DNA from: Alicyclobacillus fastidiosus
Lineage (GTDB): Bacteria; Bacillota; Bacilli; Alicyclobacillales; Alicyclobacillaceae
Length of the DNA: 64,000 nucleotides
NCBI RefSeq assembly: GCF_026651875.1
Contig: NZ_CP104067.1
Span: 1,426,001-1,490,000, forward strand
Direction of reading: 5' to 3'
Under the pieces are notes generated by a model. The model saw only the letters and a list, made by a program, of their open reading frames with translations, had not been told where the DNA came from and searched no databases. Positions 63,023 through 64,000 of the stretch are shown here, in pieces; the first letter of the stretch is position 1, and every line of letters begins with the position of its first letter. The position numbers and the translations under genes were made by a program.

Positions 63023-64000
63023 ATGTGGACATGGGTGCATCATGTGGGCAAGGCGATGATTGCGGCCGTCGTGCTCACATCTGGGATGGTGATGAATGCC
63101 GTCGCCATCGCAGGTGAAAAGGTTCCGGTCAGCAAGGGCACGTTGGTGTCACTCGGTGACTCTATCACATTTGGTTATAATTTAAATGACACTGAAAATA
63201 ATTCCTTGGTTTCCAAGTCTGCGTATCCGTATCTCATCGGTAAGGCGGACCATTTCAACGTATCCGATCTCGGCGTCCCCGGCTGGACCTCGGCCGATTT
63301 GTTGGCCGCTCTCGGTGCGCCCAACTTCAGTCGGGCCGTGCGCGGTGCATCAGTGGTCACGCTCGATATTGGCAGCAATGACCTGCTTCAGTGGGCCAGT
63401 GAGCAAGGACTGCTGACTTCCACTGACGAGTCGACTGCTCTGACCATCACGCCGGAACAACAGGCGGCGGCGGCGGAAGTACTTGCACAGTTTGGCTCCA
63501 ACTTTAAGAATATCATCGCTAAAATTCGTACCGAGACCTCTGCGCCGATTGTCGCGTACAACTTGTATGATCCCTTTCCCAGTTCCTCTGTGCTATCCAC
63601 GGTCGATGAGCAACTTGAAGCTTTTGAGAATCAAGAGATTGACTACGTCGCGGGACAGTACCACAACGTCGCGGTCGCTGACGCGCATGGCGCGTTCAGC
63701 GGAAATCAGCTCTCTTTCGTACGGATAGCAGAGGGTGACGTGCATCCAACGGTACGTGGGCAGAGTGCGCTTGCGCAAGTCGGCGAGCAGGCCTTGAAAG
63801 CTTTACTCAACAAGCAAGCTAAGCCGGGGGCGCAGAGTGGGGTAACTGACCTATTGGTGGGGGCGATTGCCCAAAGCGGAGGCACCACGTCGGGAAATGT
63901 GAATGGAAGTGATGTTACGTTGTCCGTTCCTGCGTCCGCGCTCAAGGAAGCGACCGAAGTGGACTTCACGAGTCAACAGTTTCCCAAGGGGGCCGCATCT
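63023..64000 (+). CDS. Secreted SGNH/GDSL-family esterase or lipase, 3' end outside the window
   Basis: The frame is open from ATG 63023 to the window edge (326 codons). Residues 1-32 are a signal peptide (MWTWVHHVGKAMIAAVVLTS, hydrophobic core, AIAGEK). The SGNH blocks are VSLGDSITFGY with the nucleophile Ser, GVPGWTSADL (Gly), DIGSNDLL (Asn) and DVHPTVRGQSAL (Asp-x-x-His). After about residue 255 a Ser/Thr-rich region begins (GVTDLLVGAIAQSGGTTSG) that may lead to a cell-wall or binding domain beyond the window. It lies right after the arabinan operon; deacetylation of plant polysaccharide is a plausible role. AAGGGTGG precedes the start. Confidence 0.87.
   Translation, partial: MWTWVHHVGKAMIAAVVLTSGMVMNAVAIAGEKVPVSKGTLVSLGDSITFGYNLNDTENNSLVSKSAYPYLIGKADHFNVSDLGVPGWTSADLLAALGAPNFSRAVRGASVVTLDIGSNDLLQWASEQGLLTSTDESTALTITPEQQAAAAEVLAQFGSNFKNIIAKIRTETSAPIVAYNLYDPFPSSSVLSTVDEQLEAFENQEIDYVAGQYHNVAVADAHGAFSGNQLSFVRIAEGDVHPTVRGQSALAQVGEQALKALLNKQAKPGAQSGVTDLLVGAIAQSGGTTSGNVNGSDVTLSVPASALKEATEVDFTSQQFPKGAAS

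Overview
The window looks like chromosomal DNA of a spore-former-type Firmicute, probably from the Alicyclobacillus group. The signs are strong GGAGG-type ribosome sites, frequent GTG/TTG starts, CcpA-type cre boxes, a Bacillus-style AraR regulon, proBA, and moderate-to-high GC. This is inferred from gene content; no 16S or other marker is present. I saw no rRNA, tRNA or CRISPR array. Almost the whole window is accessory carbon catabolism, organised as adjacent regulated cassettes.

Layout. (1) 1-7.1 kb: a gene tail, a MerR/RacA-like coiled-coil protein, an MFS carrier and a 1191-aa protein with a C-terminal M14 metallopeptidase domain. (2) 7.4-15.7 kb: an ABC sugar importer without its ATPase, a BadF-type sugar kinase, two different GH4 glycosidases, a frameshifted Eis-type acetyltransferase and a 42-codon stump of nagB. 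(3) 15.7-18.4 kb: a scar region with an IS110-family element and a tiny KARI-like gene. (4) 18.5-24.2 kb: first Rieske oxygenase module (Rieske, Zn-dehydrogenase, LysR, isochorismatase-like hydrolase, frameshifted MFS). (5) 24.3-31.2 kb: gentisate module (IclR; gentisate dioxygenase, FAH hydrolase, DinB protein, FAD monooxygenase, YciI, MFS). (6) 31.2-37.7 kb: second Rieske module (class II aldolase/decarboxylase, MFS, LysR, dihydrodiol-dehydrogenase-like Gfo/Idh, Rieske, CxxC mini-protein), with a 44-bp box repeated at its two promoters. (7) 37.9-40.3 kb: proBA. (8) 40.7-49.3 kb: sugar or sugar-acid cassette (MFS, AraC, Gfo/Idh, DUF993, TIM-barrel isomerase, glycerate kinase, tartrate/malate dehydrogenase) with two decayed gene fragments inside. 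(9) 49.6-62.9 kb: L-arabinan regulon (araR, abfA, araB, araA, araD, GH127, HAD phosphatase, araM, aldose epimerase) with five AraR operators. (10) 63.0 kb to the end: a secreted SGNH/GDSL esterase, cut by the window edge.

How the parts work together. Region 9 releases arabinose from arabino-oligosaccharides inside the cell and converts it to xylulose-5-phosphate. Region 5 can take 3-hydroxybenzoate through gentisate, maleylpyruvate and fumarylpyruvate to fumarate and pyruvate. Regions 4 and 6 look like feeder modules for other aromatic acids. Region 8 converges on glycerate. Region 2 seems to import a glycoside and phosphorylate it or its products inside the cell. Three genes carry a single-base frameshift and at least five others survive only as fragments, so the stretch appears to be in flux; sequencing error remains possible for the three simple frameshifts.
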